From JAHDBG01 sp963922685 (GTDB lineage: Bacteria; Pseudomonadota; Gammaproteobacteria; Chromatiales; Chromatiaceae), in contig CAWUJM010000056.1 of the NCBI GenBank assembly GCA_963922685.1, positions 1-9,344 on the forward strand: 9,344 nucleotides of DNA, written 5' to 3'. How positions within the stretch are numbered: the first letter of the stretch is position 1; each line of letters opens with the position of its first letter. The notes beneath the pieces were generated by a model, which made no database searches, had not been told where the DNA came from, and saw nothing but the letters and a program-made list of their open reading frames with translations. A program made the position numbers and the translations under genes. Positions 1 to 6,591 of this stretch are shown here, piece by piece.

Positions 1-57
1 ACGCCTCAAAAACCACTTCGCGACGCTCAACCAACTTTTCAGCGGGAATTGCTGCTG

Positions 58-301
58 CTGCGCCACCCTGATGGTGCTCACCTGAAAAGAGTGATACAGG
101 TGGTTGTTACACTGTACTTGAAGGGGCATGACCCGGGGCTGTTCTCCGAGGGCGTCTGCGACCCGGATGGTCGCAGCCGAACCCCCACGGATGGGTTTAT
201 GGCGTACCTCGGAGGACAGATTCGGGTCATGCTGACACTGAGGTTGACACCATTAAGTTTCATGGCTCCGGTATACCCGCTCACATCAGTCTGAATCGCA
301 G
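58..301 (+). repeat. Palindromic MITE-like repeat, copy R1 (degenerate ends)
   Basis: This is a long imperfect palindrome. Its strongest part is a register-perfect stem in which bases 126-151 pair with 207-232 with no bulge: GCATGACCCG (126-135) pairs with CGGGTCATGC (223-232), and CTGTTCTCCGAGG (139-151) pairs with CCTCGGAGGACAG (207-219). Only one mismatch (138/220) and three G-T wobbles occur. The 144-214 core matches the reverse complement of 8044-8115. The right end, CACATCAGTCTGAATCGCA (282-300), matches the terminal repeat of R2; the left end near 59-76 is recognisable only in part (TGCG, then CTGATG). Outer limits are therefore approximate. No transposase is encoded, so it would be non-autonomous if mobile. 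Confidence 0.75.
144..214 (+). repeat. Structured core of repeat R1 (closing stem plus two hairpins)
   Basis: The 71-bp core begins CTCCGAGG and ends CCTCGGAG, which pair as a closing stem. Inside are a hairpin CTGCGACC (156-163) with GGTCGCAG (169-176) around a 5-nt loop, and a second hairpin AACCC (180-184) with GGGTT (193-197). The layout resembles a three-way junction. Core R2, read on the minus strand, keeps the same plan. In the first hairpin an A-T pair here is a G-C pair in R2, a compensatory change that suggests selection on folding. Whether it acts as RNA or as single-stranded DNA is unknown. Confidence 0.7.
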
Positions 302-1028
302 TCTGCTGCGCCTGTTCAGATCATGCTGCGGGCTGTGCGTCCTGTTATGCTGTGCTGCCTGTGGCACAGCAAACTGGCAGGCACCACTGGAGACCCGCAC
401 ACCGCACGATGCTGCACACCGGGATACGGACACTTATCAGGTGCAATACGGTGATACCCTGTACAGCATCGCCTGGCGCCATCAGCTGGAGGTCCGGCAT
501 CTGGCCCGGTTGAATACGATTACACCACCCTACCTGATCCGCCCCGGTCAGACGCTACATCTGCGCGGTACGCCCCCCACCACAACACGCCCCGCCCACT
601 CTGCTCCGCGCGCGCGCGCAACGAAGCCCCGCCCATCAACCCGACCAGGTCGTTCGACCATTCAATGGAACTGGCCCGCTCAGGGCAGACTGGTCAGTAC
701 CTTTAAGTCTGGTGACAGCCTGCGCAATGGGATCAGACTGGCCGTTGCGCCCGGTACGCCGGTTCGCGCCAGTGCCGCGGGTCGGGTTGTGTATAGTGGT
801 GGTGGCCTGATTGGTTATGGTCAGCTGGTCATTATCAAACACGATGCGGATTATCTGAGTGCGTATGGCCACAACCGCAGTCTGCGGGTCAGGACCGGAC
901 AGCAGGTGGCAAAAGGCACGCTGATTGCCGAATCCGGCAGGACGCAGACCGGGCAGCCGCGCCTGCATATTGAAATCCGCTACCGTGGCAAGCCAGTCAA
1001 CCCGCTTCGCTTATTACCACCTCGTTAG
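291..1028 (+). CDS. nlpD: NlpD-like lipoprotein with LysM and degenerate LytM (M23) domain; start codon unclear
   Basis: Outer-membrane lipoprotein of the NlpD type. In the known family it binds septal peptidoglycan through LysM and activates the amidase AmiC through a catalytically dead LytM domain, helping daughter cells separate. Counted from 291, a short basic stretch and hydrophobic segment lead to a lipobox ending at Cys24 (codon 360-362). LysM is near residues 49-92 (YQVQYGDTLYSIAWRH), then a Pro/Arg-rich linker, then LytM from about 125 to the end, closing with RLHIEIRYRGKPVNPLR as in NlpD. The usual zinc-binding HxGxD region reads RNGIRL, so two metal ligands are missing, as expected for an activator. 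No ATG, GTG or TTG lies in frame between the stop at 129-131 and GTG 441. Starting at 441 would remove the lipobox and cut into LysM, so I propose CTG 291, with ATC 285 as an alternative. A lost start is also possible. The gene ends 4 bp before parC. Confidence 0.8.
   Translation: MNRSLLRLFRSCCGLCVLLCCAACGTANWQAPLETRTPHDAAHRDTDTYQVQYGDTLYSIAWRHQLEVRHLARLNTITPPYLIRPGQTLHLRGTPPTTTRPAHSAPRARATKPRPSTRPGRSTIQWNWPAQGRLVSTFKSGDSLRNGIRLAVAPGTPVRASAAGRVVYSGGGLIGYGQLVIIKHDADYLSAYGHNRSLRVRTGQQVAKGTLIAESGRTQTGQPRLHIEIRYRGKPVNPLRLLPPR
607..618 (+). repeat. Short alternating CG tract in the nlpD linker
   Basis: A run of alternating C and G encodes part of the Pro/Arg/Ala-rich linker between the LysM and LytM domains of the NlpD-like protein. 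Such linkers are low-complexity and tolerate length change, so this is probably compositional rather than a regulatory element. Confidence 0.45.
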
Positions 1029-1032
1029 GCCT

Positions 1033-3237
1033 ATGGAACAGGTTCCGCTGAAGACCTTTACCGAGAAGGCGTATCTGGATTACGCCATGTATGTCATTCT
1101 GGATCGGGCCCTGCCCTTTATCGGGGACGGTCTGAAACCGGTACAGCGGCGAATTATTTATGCGATGTCTGAGCTGGGTCTGTCTGCGACGGCTAAGTTC
1201 AAGAAGTCTGCCCGCACTGTCGGTGACGTGCTCGGCAAGTTTCATCCGCATGGTGACAGTGCCTGTTACGAGGCCATGGTGCTGATGGCGCAGGCATTTG
1301 CGTACCGTTATCCGCTGATTGATGGTCAGGGCAACTGGGGTTCGTCCGACGATCCGAAATCATTTGCAGCAATGCGTTATACCGAGGCGCGCCTGACACG
1401 CTATGCCCAGCTGTTGCTGGCCGAGCTGGGCCAGGGCACCGTCCCCTGGCAGCCGAATTTTGACGGTACGCTGCAGGAACCGGCACGGTTACCTGCGCGC
1501 CTGCCGAATATCTTACTGAATGGTGCCAGCGGCATTGCAGTGGGTATGGCGACCGATATCCCTCCGCACAGTCTGCGTGAGGTCGTGCAGGCCTGTATCC
1601 ATCTGATTGATCATCCGGATGCAGGCCTGGAAGATATCTGCGATTTTATTCCCGGGCCAGACTATCCAACCGCAGCGGATATCATCACACCAACGGCGAC
1701 ATTGTGTGCTCTGTATGCCTCCGGAACCGGCTCGGTACGTGCCCGCGCGCGCTGGAAGTCGGAGCAGGGTCAGATTGTGATCTCTGCATTACCCTATCAG
1801 GTGTCCGGTGCCAGCATTCTGGCTCAGATCGGCACTCAGATACAGGCAAAAAAGCTGCCCTGGCTGGCAGATGTGCGGGATGAGTCTGATCAGGAGACCC
1901 GGCTGGTGCTGATACCTGCCTCTGACCGGATTGACCTAGATCAGTTGATGAGCCATCTGTGTGCAACGACCGATCTGGAACGCAGTTATCGGGTCAATCT
2001 GAATATGATCGGCCTGAATGGTCGCCCCGAGGTGAAGAATCTGCGCACGATTCTGCGCGAATGGCTGGATTATCGTTTCAGTACAGTGCGCGCCCGCCTG
2101 ACCCACCGACTGATGCAGGTGCAGGACCGGCTGCACCTGCTGGACGGGCTTTTGATCGCATTTCTGAATCTGGATGCAGTGATCCGTATCATCCGTGAGG
2201 CAGATGAGCCGAAGTCTGAGCTGATCGCACAATTTCAGCTCAGCGAGCGGCAGGCAGATGCGATTCTGAATACCCGGCTGCGCCATCTGGCCCGACTGGA
2301 AGAGATGAAGCTGCGCGCAGAACAGGATCAACTGGCGACTGAAAGAACGGAACTGGAAGACCTGCTGGCCTCTCCGGCCAGGTTACAGACGCTGGTAAAG
2401 ACTGAATTGCAGGCAGATGCGGAACGCTATGGCGATGTACGTCGTTCGCTGATCGTCACACGCCCGCCAGCTGCAGCACTGGATGCTGCCGAACTGGTGC
2501 CGAGCGAGCCGCTGACTGTCGTGTTGTCGCAGAAGGGCTGGGTGCGAGCCGGCAAGGGGCATGACCTGATACCGACTGAACTGCACTATAAGTCAGGTGA
2601 TGACTATCAACATGCAGTGCGTCTGCGCAGCCAGCAACCTGCCGTGTTTCTGGACAATACCGGGCGCTGCTATGCCACGTCGGCACACAGTCTGCCTTCA
2701 GCACGGGGCCAGGGCGAACCTCTGAGTGGCCGCTTCAGTCTGCCGGAGGGTGCCCACATGATCGCAGTACTCGGTGGTGACCCGGAGCAACACTGGTTAT
2801 TATGTGCAGGTGATGGCTATGGCTTCCGGGTACCAACCCGGGCTCTACATGGGCATAAAAAAGGTGGTAAGACTGTGTTTAATCTGAACCCGGTGGCACA
2901 GCTCCTGTTACCTGTCTGCAGTACCGCCCCGGATACGGACCAGATCGCTCTGGTGACAGACTCCGGTCATCTGCTGGTGATTGCCGCGACTGAGGTACCG
3001 GTGTTACAACGTGGTAAGGGCCAGAGGCTGATCCAGCTGCCAAAGGATGGTACAGAAACCCTGCAACATGCCAGTCTTATTCCGGCAGGTCACAACCTGC
3101 GGATTACCGCCGGTAAACGGCACTATACGCTGAAACCATCCGATCTGGCTGCCTGCCAGGCTCCACGCGGAAGACGCGGTCAATTGTTGCCACGTGGCCT
3201 GCAACGGGTGGAACATCTGACGGTACTGCCGGGCTGA
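1033..3237 (+). CDS. parC: DNA topoisomerase IV subunit A
   Basis: ParC pairs with ParE to form topoisomerase IV, which decatenates sister chromosomes and relaxes supercoils. The 734-residue product is close to the usual gammaproteobacterial length (E. coli 752). It opens with the typical ParC N-terminus (LDYAMYVILDRALPFIGDGL). The winged-helix region holds HPHGDSACYE, and AAMRYTEARL carries the catalytic Tyr116. The C-terminal third, from about residue 490, is the beta-pinwheel DNA-wrapping domain. Ser76 and Glu80 correspond to E. coli Ser80 and Glu84, so the two main quinolone-resistance positions are wild type. I chose ATG 1033 because it gives the family N-terminus; the frame is open further upstream, but only as overlap with nlpD. 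A weak TTAGG lies just before the start, overlapping the nlpD stop, so translational coupling is likely. parE is not adjacent in this window. Confidence 0.97.
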   Translation: MEQVPLKTFTEKAYLDYAMYVILDRALPFIGDGLKPVQRRIIYAMSELGLSATAKFKKSARTVGDVLGKFHPHGDSACYEAMVLMAQAFAYRYPLIDGQGNWGSSDDPKSFAAMRYTEARLTRYAQLLLAELGQGTVPWQPNFDGTLQEPARLPARLPNILLNGASGIAVGMATDIPPHSLREVVQACIHLIDHPDAGLEDICDFIPGPDYPTAADIITPTATLCALYASGTGSVRARARWKSEQGQIVISALPYQVSGASILAQIGTQIQAKKLPWLADVRDESDQETRLVLIPASDRIDLDQLMSHLCATTDLERSYRVNLNMIGLNGRPEVKNLRTILREWLDYRFSTVRARLTHRLMQVQDRLHLLDGLLIAFLNLDAVIRIIREADEPKSELIAQFQLSERQADAILNTRLRHLARLEEMKLRAEQDQLATERTELEDLLASPARLQTLVKTELQADAERYGDVRRSLIVTRPPAAALDAAELVPSEPLTVVLSQKGWVRAGKGHDLIPTELHYKSGDDYQHAVRLRSQQPAVFLDNTGRCYATSAHSLPSARGQGEPLSGRFSLPEGAHMIAVLGGDPEQHWLLCAGDGYGFRVPTRALHGHKKGGKTVFNLNPVAQLLLPVCSTAPDTDQIALVTDSGHLLVIAATEVPVLQRGKGQRLIQLPKDGTETLQHASLIPAGHNLRITAGKRHYTLKPSDLAACQAPRGRRGQLLPRGLQRVEHLTVLPG

Positions 3238-3246
3238 CCAGCCCGG
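3229..3246. terminator. GC-rich stem-loop at the parC/ccmB convergent junction
   Basis: CCGGGC (3229-3234) and GCCCGG (3241-3246) form a perfect 6-bp stem around TGACCA. The loop contains the parC TGA stop, and the ccmB stop begins at the next base (3247-3249). Because the two genes converge, this symmetrical stem could end or slow transcription from both sides. No T-rich tract follows on either strand, so it is not a canonical intrinsic terminator. Confidence 0.35.
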
Positions 3247-3918
3247 TCAGGATTCAGCCGCCAGCCGCAAAGCGGCGGCGGTCGCAACAGGCGTACCCAG
3301 CAGGGCCAGAATCAGCAGACCACCAAGCAATGACAGGTGTGCCTGCTCGCCCAGCCCGGAAGCGGTTGCTTCGACCGCACCCGCCCCGAAGATCAGCACC
3401 GGCACATACAAGGGCAATACCAGTAAGGCAAGCAAGGTGCCACCGGAACGCAACCCGAGCGTCAGTGCTGCCCCGATGGCACCAAACAGGCTGAGGATCG
3501 GTGTGCCGAGTAATAAGGCGGCGACCAGCGTCCACAGCCCCGCGCCTGATAGCGTATATTGCAGACCGAGAACCGGTGCGACCAGCACCAGCGGCAGGCC
3601 GGTGATGAGCCAGTGTGCCACGATCTTGTTCAGTACCAGCCAGGCCAGCGGTTGCGGGGCCAGTAATAAATGTTCAAGGCTACCATCCTGATAATCGGCA
3701 GCAAACAGATGCGGCAGGGCTAACAGACTGGCTAATAGGGCACTGACCCAGATAATGCCCGGGCCAATCAGGCGCAGTGTCTTCGCTTCCGGCCCGATAC
3801 CCAGTGGAAATAACAGGGCAATCAGTACAAAAAAACACAGGGCCAGCAGGACGCCACCCCGGCGGCGCCAGGCAATCCGCAGGTCGCGCTGTATCAGGCA
3901 CCAGGCAGCATCAGACAT
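3247..3918 (-). CDS. ccmB: Haem exporter protein B, cytochrome c maturation ABC membrane subunit
   Basis: CcmB is an integral inner-membrane subunit of the CcmABCD complex in System I cytochrome c maturation. The complex uses ATP to release holo-CcmE so haem can be passed to apocytochromes. The 223-residue product has the family length. A cytoplasmic basic N-terminus (LIQRDLRIAWRRRGG) leads into about six hydrophobic segments, including LLALCFFVLIALLFPLGIGP and TLLALLVLPLYVPVLIFGAG. The loop LFAADYQDGSLEHLLLAPQP is a characteristic CcmB region. Its ATG overlaps the last 8 bases of ccmA, so the two are translationally coupled. ccmC, the usual next gene, is missing: the convergent parC ends 9 bp away. 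The rest of the ccm set must lie elsewhere or be lost. Confidence 0.95.
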   Translation of the reverse strand: MSDAAWCLIQRDLRIAWRRRGGVLLALCFFVLIALLFPLGIGPEAKTLRLIGPGIIWVSALLASLLALPHLFAADYQDGSLEHLLLAPQPLAWLVLNKIVAHWLITGLPLVLVAPVLGLQYTLSGAGLWTLVAALLLGTPILSLFGAIGAALTLGLRSGGTLLALLVLPLYVPVLIFGAGAVEATASGLGEQAHLSLLGGLLILALLGTPVATAAALRLAAES

Positions 3919-4567
3919 GATCTGGTGTTGTACTCAGGGTGACCTGCTGTGGTGATATACCCGCCAGCGTGACATCCTGATGACTGCTCAGAATCAGCAA
4001 CCCACCCTGCACCAGATGTTGTTCCAGCAGATGTTGCAATTGCTGACAGGCGGCACGATCCAGGGCATTAAACGGCTCATCCAGCAGCCAGAGCGTTGCC
4101 TGGGTATTACTCAGAGATGCCAGGGCAACGCGCCGTTTCTGCCCCTGCGACAGATTCTGGCAGGGCAGATCTGCCTGCTGTCTGAGGCCGAGACGATTCA
4201 GTGCCTGTCGTGCCTTTGCGGTGCTGACTGGTGCTCCGCGTAAGGCCGCAGTCCAGCACAAATGTTCTACCGGCGTCAGCTCATCCTTCAGACCATTTGC
4301 ATGCCCCAGATAACACAGTGCCTGCCGATACGCTGCGCACTGCCCCCGAATGATCCTGCCCTGCCACACGACCTCACCGCTTTCCGCTGGCAACAGGCCT
4401 GCCAGCAGACGCAATAATGTGGTCTTACCACTGCCATTCTGTCCCCGGACATGGATCCAGTGACCGGCTGACAGGGCAAAACTCAGGCTGTGAATCAACA
4501 ATCGCTCACCGCGACAATAGCACAACTGACGTGCTTGTAAGACCGGATGGCCCGATGTACCGGACAC
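3911..4567 (-). CDS. ccmA: Cytochrome c biogenesis ATP-binding protein CcmA
   Basis: CcmA is the cytoplasmic ATPase of the CcmABCD complex and powers release of haem-loaded CcmE. The 218 residues contain a complete ABC nucleotide-binding domain: Walker A GQNGSGKTT (42-50), signature LSQGQKRR (139-146), Walker B TLWLLDEP (158-165) with catalytic Glu164, the D-loop ALD, and the H-loop His196 in SSHQD. The short length and the N-terminal pattern fit CcmA rather than a general ABC exporter. The start is GTG, with a plausible TAAGG ribosome site about 9 bases upstream that overlaps the stop of the preceding nuclease gene. The gap to that gene is 15 bp, so it probably depends on upstream transcription. 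It overlaps ccmB by 8 bp. Confidence 0.95.
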   Translation of the reverse strand: MSGTSGHPVLQARQLCYCRGERLLIHSLSFALSAGHWIHVRGQNGSGKTTLLRLLAGLLPAESGEVVWQGRIIRGQCAAYRQALCYLGHANGLKDELTPVEHLCWTAALRGAPVSTAKARQALNRLGLRQQADLPCQNLSQGQKRRVALASLSNTQATLWLLDEPFNALDRAACQQLQHLLEQHLVQGGLLILSSHQDVTLAGISPQQVTLSTTPDHV

Positions 4568-4582
4568 GCAGAGGCGCCTTAA

Positions 4583-5530
4583 TTACTGATGCAGTAGTTG
4601 TTGCATATCCGTTGCGGACAGCCCCGTCATCCGCTGCACAAAGGCTGGGGCTGTGCCTTCACTCAGCAGATTGGCCGCAATCCTGTGAGCTCGTTCTGTC
4701 TCGCCGGTCTCCCGACCTTGTGCAATACCCTGCTGCATACCTTGCTGCATACCCTGCGCTAACAGAGCTTCACCAATTGTCATAATCTGCTCCTGTTGAG
4801 GTGTCTCAAGTTTCGCTGCCACCTGACGGAAGGCCTGCAGAGGAGATTCGGTGGTTGCCGCCAGCCGATAATAATCCATCAGGGTTCTGAGCAATATAAT
4901 GCCACCCGGCTCTTGTGCGATTCTGCGCAGCAGATCAGCGGGCAGAGCGACCAGTGCTGGCAGCACATCTTTATCCCGCACATGTTTGAAAAAATAGCCG
5001 GCAAGTCCCATCCGGTCCTGCTGTAACAAGGCACTATCCGGTTCTTTCCCGACATCAATCAGTTGTGGCGGAGCACACAGGGTATGTTCGGCATGTTCCG
5101 GGGTGCGGAAACGGTCGCGTAAATCCAGCGCATACGGATACGGCGTCGGATCTCCGTGATAGAACACCATCGTATGAATCGGTGGCAGACAGGCTTCCTG
5201 CACATGTCTCAGCAATAAGCTGGTCTTATACTGGAGCAAACGTAACGCCATCTTCGGGTCCGGCGTACTCTGATGCTCCACAATCGTATACAGATAAGCA
5301 CTGGCTCCCGCTGTGTCCGGGTCACGCAGATCAACCCGATACAGGATATCTGTATGCAGCTGCTGTAATTCCGTGGTCACATGGCTGCTGGATTCCAGTA
5401 CCAGAGTATCCAGATCAACGATGGCCTGCCATGCCGGATCCAGATAATGCTGAAAGAAGGCCAGAGCATAGTCCGGCTGCTGCATCAGTGTCTGAAAGCA
5501 GGCATCATGCGGATTTTTGATCTTTGACAC
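4583..5530 (-). CDS. Rpn-family recombination-promoting nuclease / putative transposase (PD-(D/E)XK)
   Basis: This 315-residue protein matches the Rpn (YhgA-like, transposase_31) family. Studied members are DNA endonucleases that promote RecA-independent recombination, and some have been linked to phage defence. The N-terminus has the family start (NPHDACFQTLM). The nuclease core shows Asp61 in HTDILYRVDL and Glu85/Gln87 in YTIVEHQSTPD, matching the D...ExQ form of the active site, so it looks intact. The C-terminal part has the family's repetitive linker (GMQQGMQQGIAQG), then a short helical tail. The start is GTG without a visible Shine-Dalgarno; it lies 14 bp after pheS, so it may rely on coupling. 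It sits where pheT would be expected and 15 bp before ccmA, as if inserted cleanly between housekeeping genes. The actual target is unknown. Confidence 0.9.
   Translation of the reverse strand: MSKIKNPHDACFQTLMQQPDYALAFFQHYLDPAWQAIVDLDTLVLESSSHVTTELQQLHTDILYRVDLRDPDTAGASAYLYTIVEHQSTPDPKMALRLLQYKTSLLLRHVQEACLPPIHTMVFYHGDPTPYPYALDLRDRFRTPEHAEHTLCAPPQLIDVGKEPDSALLQQDRMGLAGYFFKHVRDKDVLPALVALPADLLRRIAQEPGGIILLRTLMDYYRLAATTESPLQAFRQVAAKLETPQQEQIMTIGEALLAQGMQQGMQQGIAQGRETGETERAHRIAANLLSEGTAPAFVQRMTGLSATDMQQLLHQ
4725..4757 (-). repeat. 12-bp tandem repeat encoding GMQQ units in the nuclease
   Basis: On the plus strand, ATACCCTGCTGC (4725-4736) is followed by ATACCTTGCTGC (4737-4748) and a partial third unit ATACCCTGC (4749-4757). 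Each 12-bp unit encodes four residues, so copy-number change would keep the reading frame and alter only linker length. Repetitive glycine/glutamine linkers are common in Rpn proteins. Confidence 0.75.
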
Positions 5531-5544
5531 GATACAAGGCAGAT

Positions 5545-6570
5545 TCAGGAATGAAACTGGCGCAGAAAGCGCAGATCATTCTCAAAAAACAACCGCAGAT
5601 CGTCCACACCATAGCGCAACATGGTCAGTCGTTCAACACCCATGCCGAACGCGTAACCGAGATAGACCTCAGGATCAATCTGCACTTGTTGCAGGACGTT
5701 CGGATGAATCATGCCGCAACCGAGCACCTCCAGCCAGCCGGTGTGTCCGCATACACGACAACCGTCCCCGGCACACATCACGCACTGGATATCCACCTCA
5801 GCAGAAGGCTCCGTAAACGGGAAATAAGAAGGCCGGAAGCGTACGTTGAGCCGATCGTTCGCAAAAAAGGCCTGTAAAAACGCCTGCAGGATACCCTTCA
5901 GATCAGCAAACGTTGCCTGCTCGTCCACCAGAAAGCCTTCGACCTGATGAAACATCGGCGTGTGGGTCACATCCGAATCGCACCGATAAACACGGCCTGG
6001 TGCAATCACCCTGAGTGGTGGCCGGGATTGTTCCATCACCCGGATCTGCACCGGTGAGGTATGCGTACGCAGCAACAGATGCTCAGAAAAATAAAAGGTA
6101 TCGTGCATCGCACGTGCCGGATGATCAGCCGGAATATTGAGTGCCGTGAAATTGTGCTGATCGTCCTCAATCTCCGGCCCTTCAGCAACACGGAAGCCCG
6201 CACTGGCGAACAACGCCTGAATCCGCTGCATCGTGTGCGTAACCGGATGCAGACCACCACATTCAGTACGCCGCCCGGGCAAAGTAACATCAATCCGTTC
6301 CGCCGCCAGACGTTGTGCCAGGGCAGCCTGTTGTAAGGTTTCTTTTCGTGCGGCCAGACTCGCCTGCACCGCTTGTTTCGCCTGATGAATCTGTTGTCCG
6401 GCTGCCGGGCGTTCCGCCTTCGGCAGCTTACCAAGTTGTTTCATCCGGGCTGTCAGTACGCCTTGTTTACCCAGATATTGCACCCGGATCGCATCCAGTC
6501 CGGCCAGATCACTGACGGCCTGAATCGCTACCTGCGCGGCACTCACCTGCTGTTCTAACGATACACTCAT
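5545..6570 (-). CDS. pheS: Phenylalanine--tRNA ligase alpha subunit
   Basis: PheS is the catalytic subunit of the cytoplasmic (PheST)2 synthetase that charges tRNA-Phe. The 341 residues include an N-terminal coiled-coil tRNA-binding arm (about 1-90), then the class II core from GRRTECGGLHPVTHTMQRIQ. Motif 2 lies around RVYRCDSDVTHTPMFHQVEG, and motif 3 is GMGVER (309-314). Ala307, in YAFGMG, aligns with E. coli Ala294 of the phenylalanine pocket, so normal substrate choice is expected. A small insert with Cys263, Cys266, Cys271 and Cys274 (CVMCAGDGCRVC) is absent from E. coli but common in other proteobacterial PheS; I infer that it binds a metal. pheT, which nearly always follows, is missing and an Rpn-type nuclease starts 14 bp downstream. 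PheT must be encoded elsewhere, because PheS alone is inactive. Confidence 0.97.
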   Translation of the reverse strand: MSVSLEQQVSAAQVAIQAVSDLAGLDAIRVQYLGKQGVLTARMKQLGKLPKAERPAAGQQIHQAKQAVQASLAARKETLQQAALAQRLAAERIDVTLPGRRTECGGLHPVTHTMQRIQALFASAGFRVAEGPEIEDDQHNFTALNIPADHPARAMHDTFYFSEHLLLRTHTSPVQIRVMEQSRPPLRVIAPGRVYRCDSDVTHTPMFHQVEGFLVDEQATFADLKGILQAFLQAFFANDRLNVRFRPSYFPFTEPSAEVDIQCVMCAGDGCRVCGHTGWLEVLGCGMIHPNVLQQVQIDPEVYLGYAFGMGVERLTMLRYGVDDLRLFFENDLRFLRQFHS

Positions 6571-6591
6571 ATTTGTCTCAGATTCGCCGGT

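Noticed and set aside
144..214. tRNA or tRNA-like gene, suggested by the 71-base length and terminal pairing
   Set aside because: No TTCRA T-loop, no anticodon arm of normal shape, and only two internal hairpins.
126..232. Integron attC site, suggested by an imperfect palindrome
   Set aside because: The ends lack the RYYYAAC and GTTRRRY boxes, and there is no gene-cassette layout or integrase.
244..277. Promoter for nlpD with TTGACA (244-249) and TATACC (272-277)
   Set aside because: The spacer is 22 bases, too long for a sigma-70 promoter, and the leader would be only a few bases.
1..294. Open plus-strand frame running from the window edge to 294, and open minus-strand frames over 1-90
   Set aside because: None shows a recognisable family. 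The plus-strand frame runs through repeat R1, and no minus-strand frame has a convincing start with a ribosome site. The first 60 bases may belong to a gene outside the window, but I cannot support one.
925..1032. Longer parC start at 925
   Set aside because: This would overlap the LytM end of nlpD and add sequence unlike ParC; ATG 1033 gives the family N-terminus.
1959..2331. Open frames on both strands inside parC
   Set aside because: They are shadows of the parC coding frame with no recognisable domains.
5065..5877. Long plus-strand open frames opposite the nuclease and pheS
   Set aside because: Both lie antisense to well-supported genes and show no family features.
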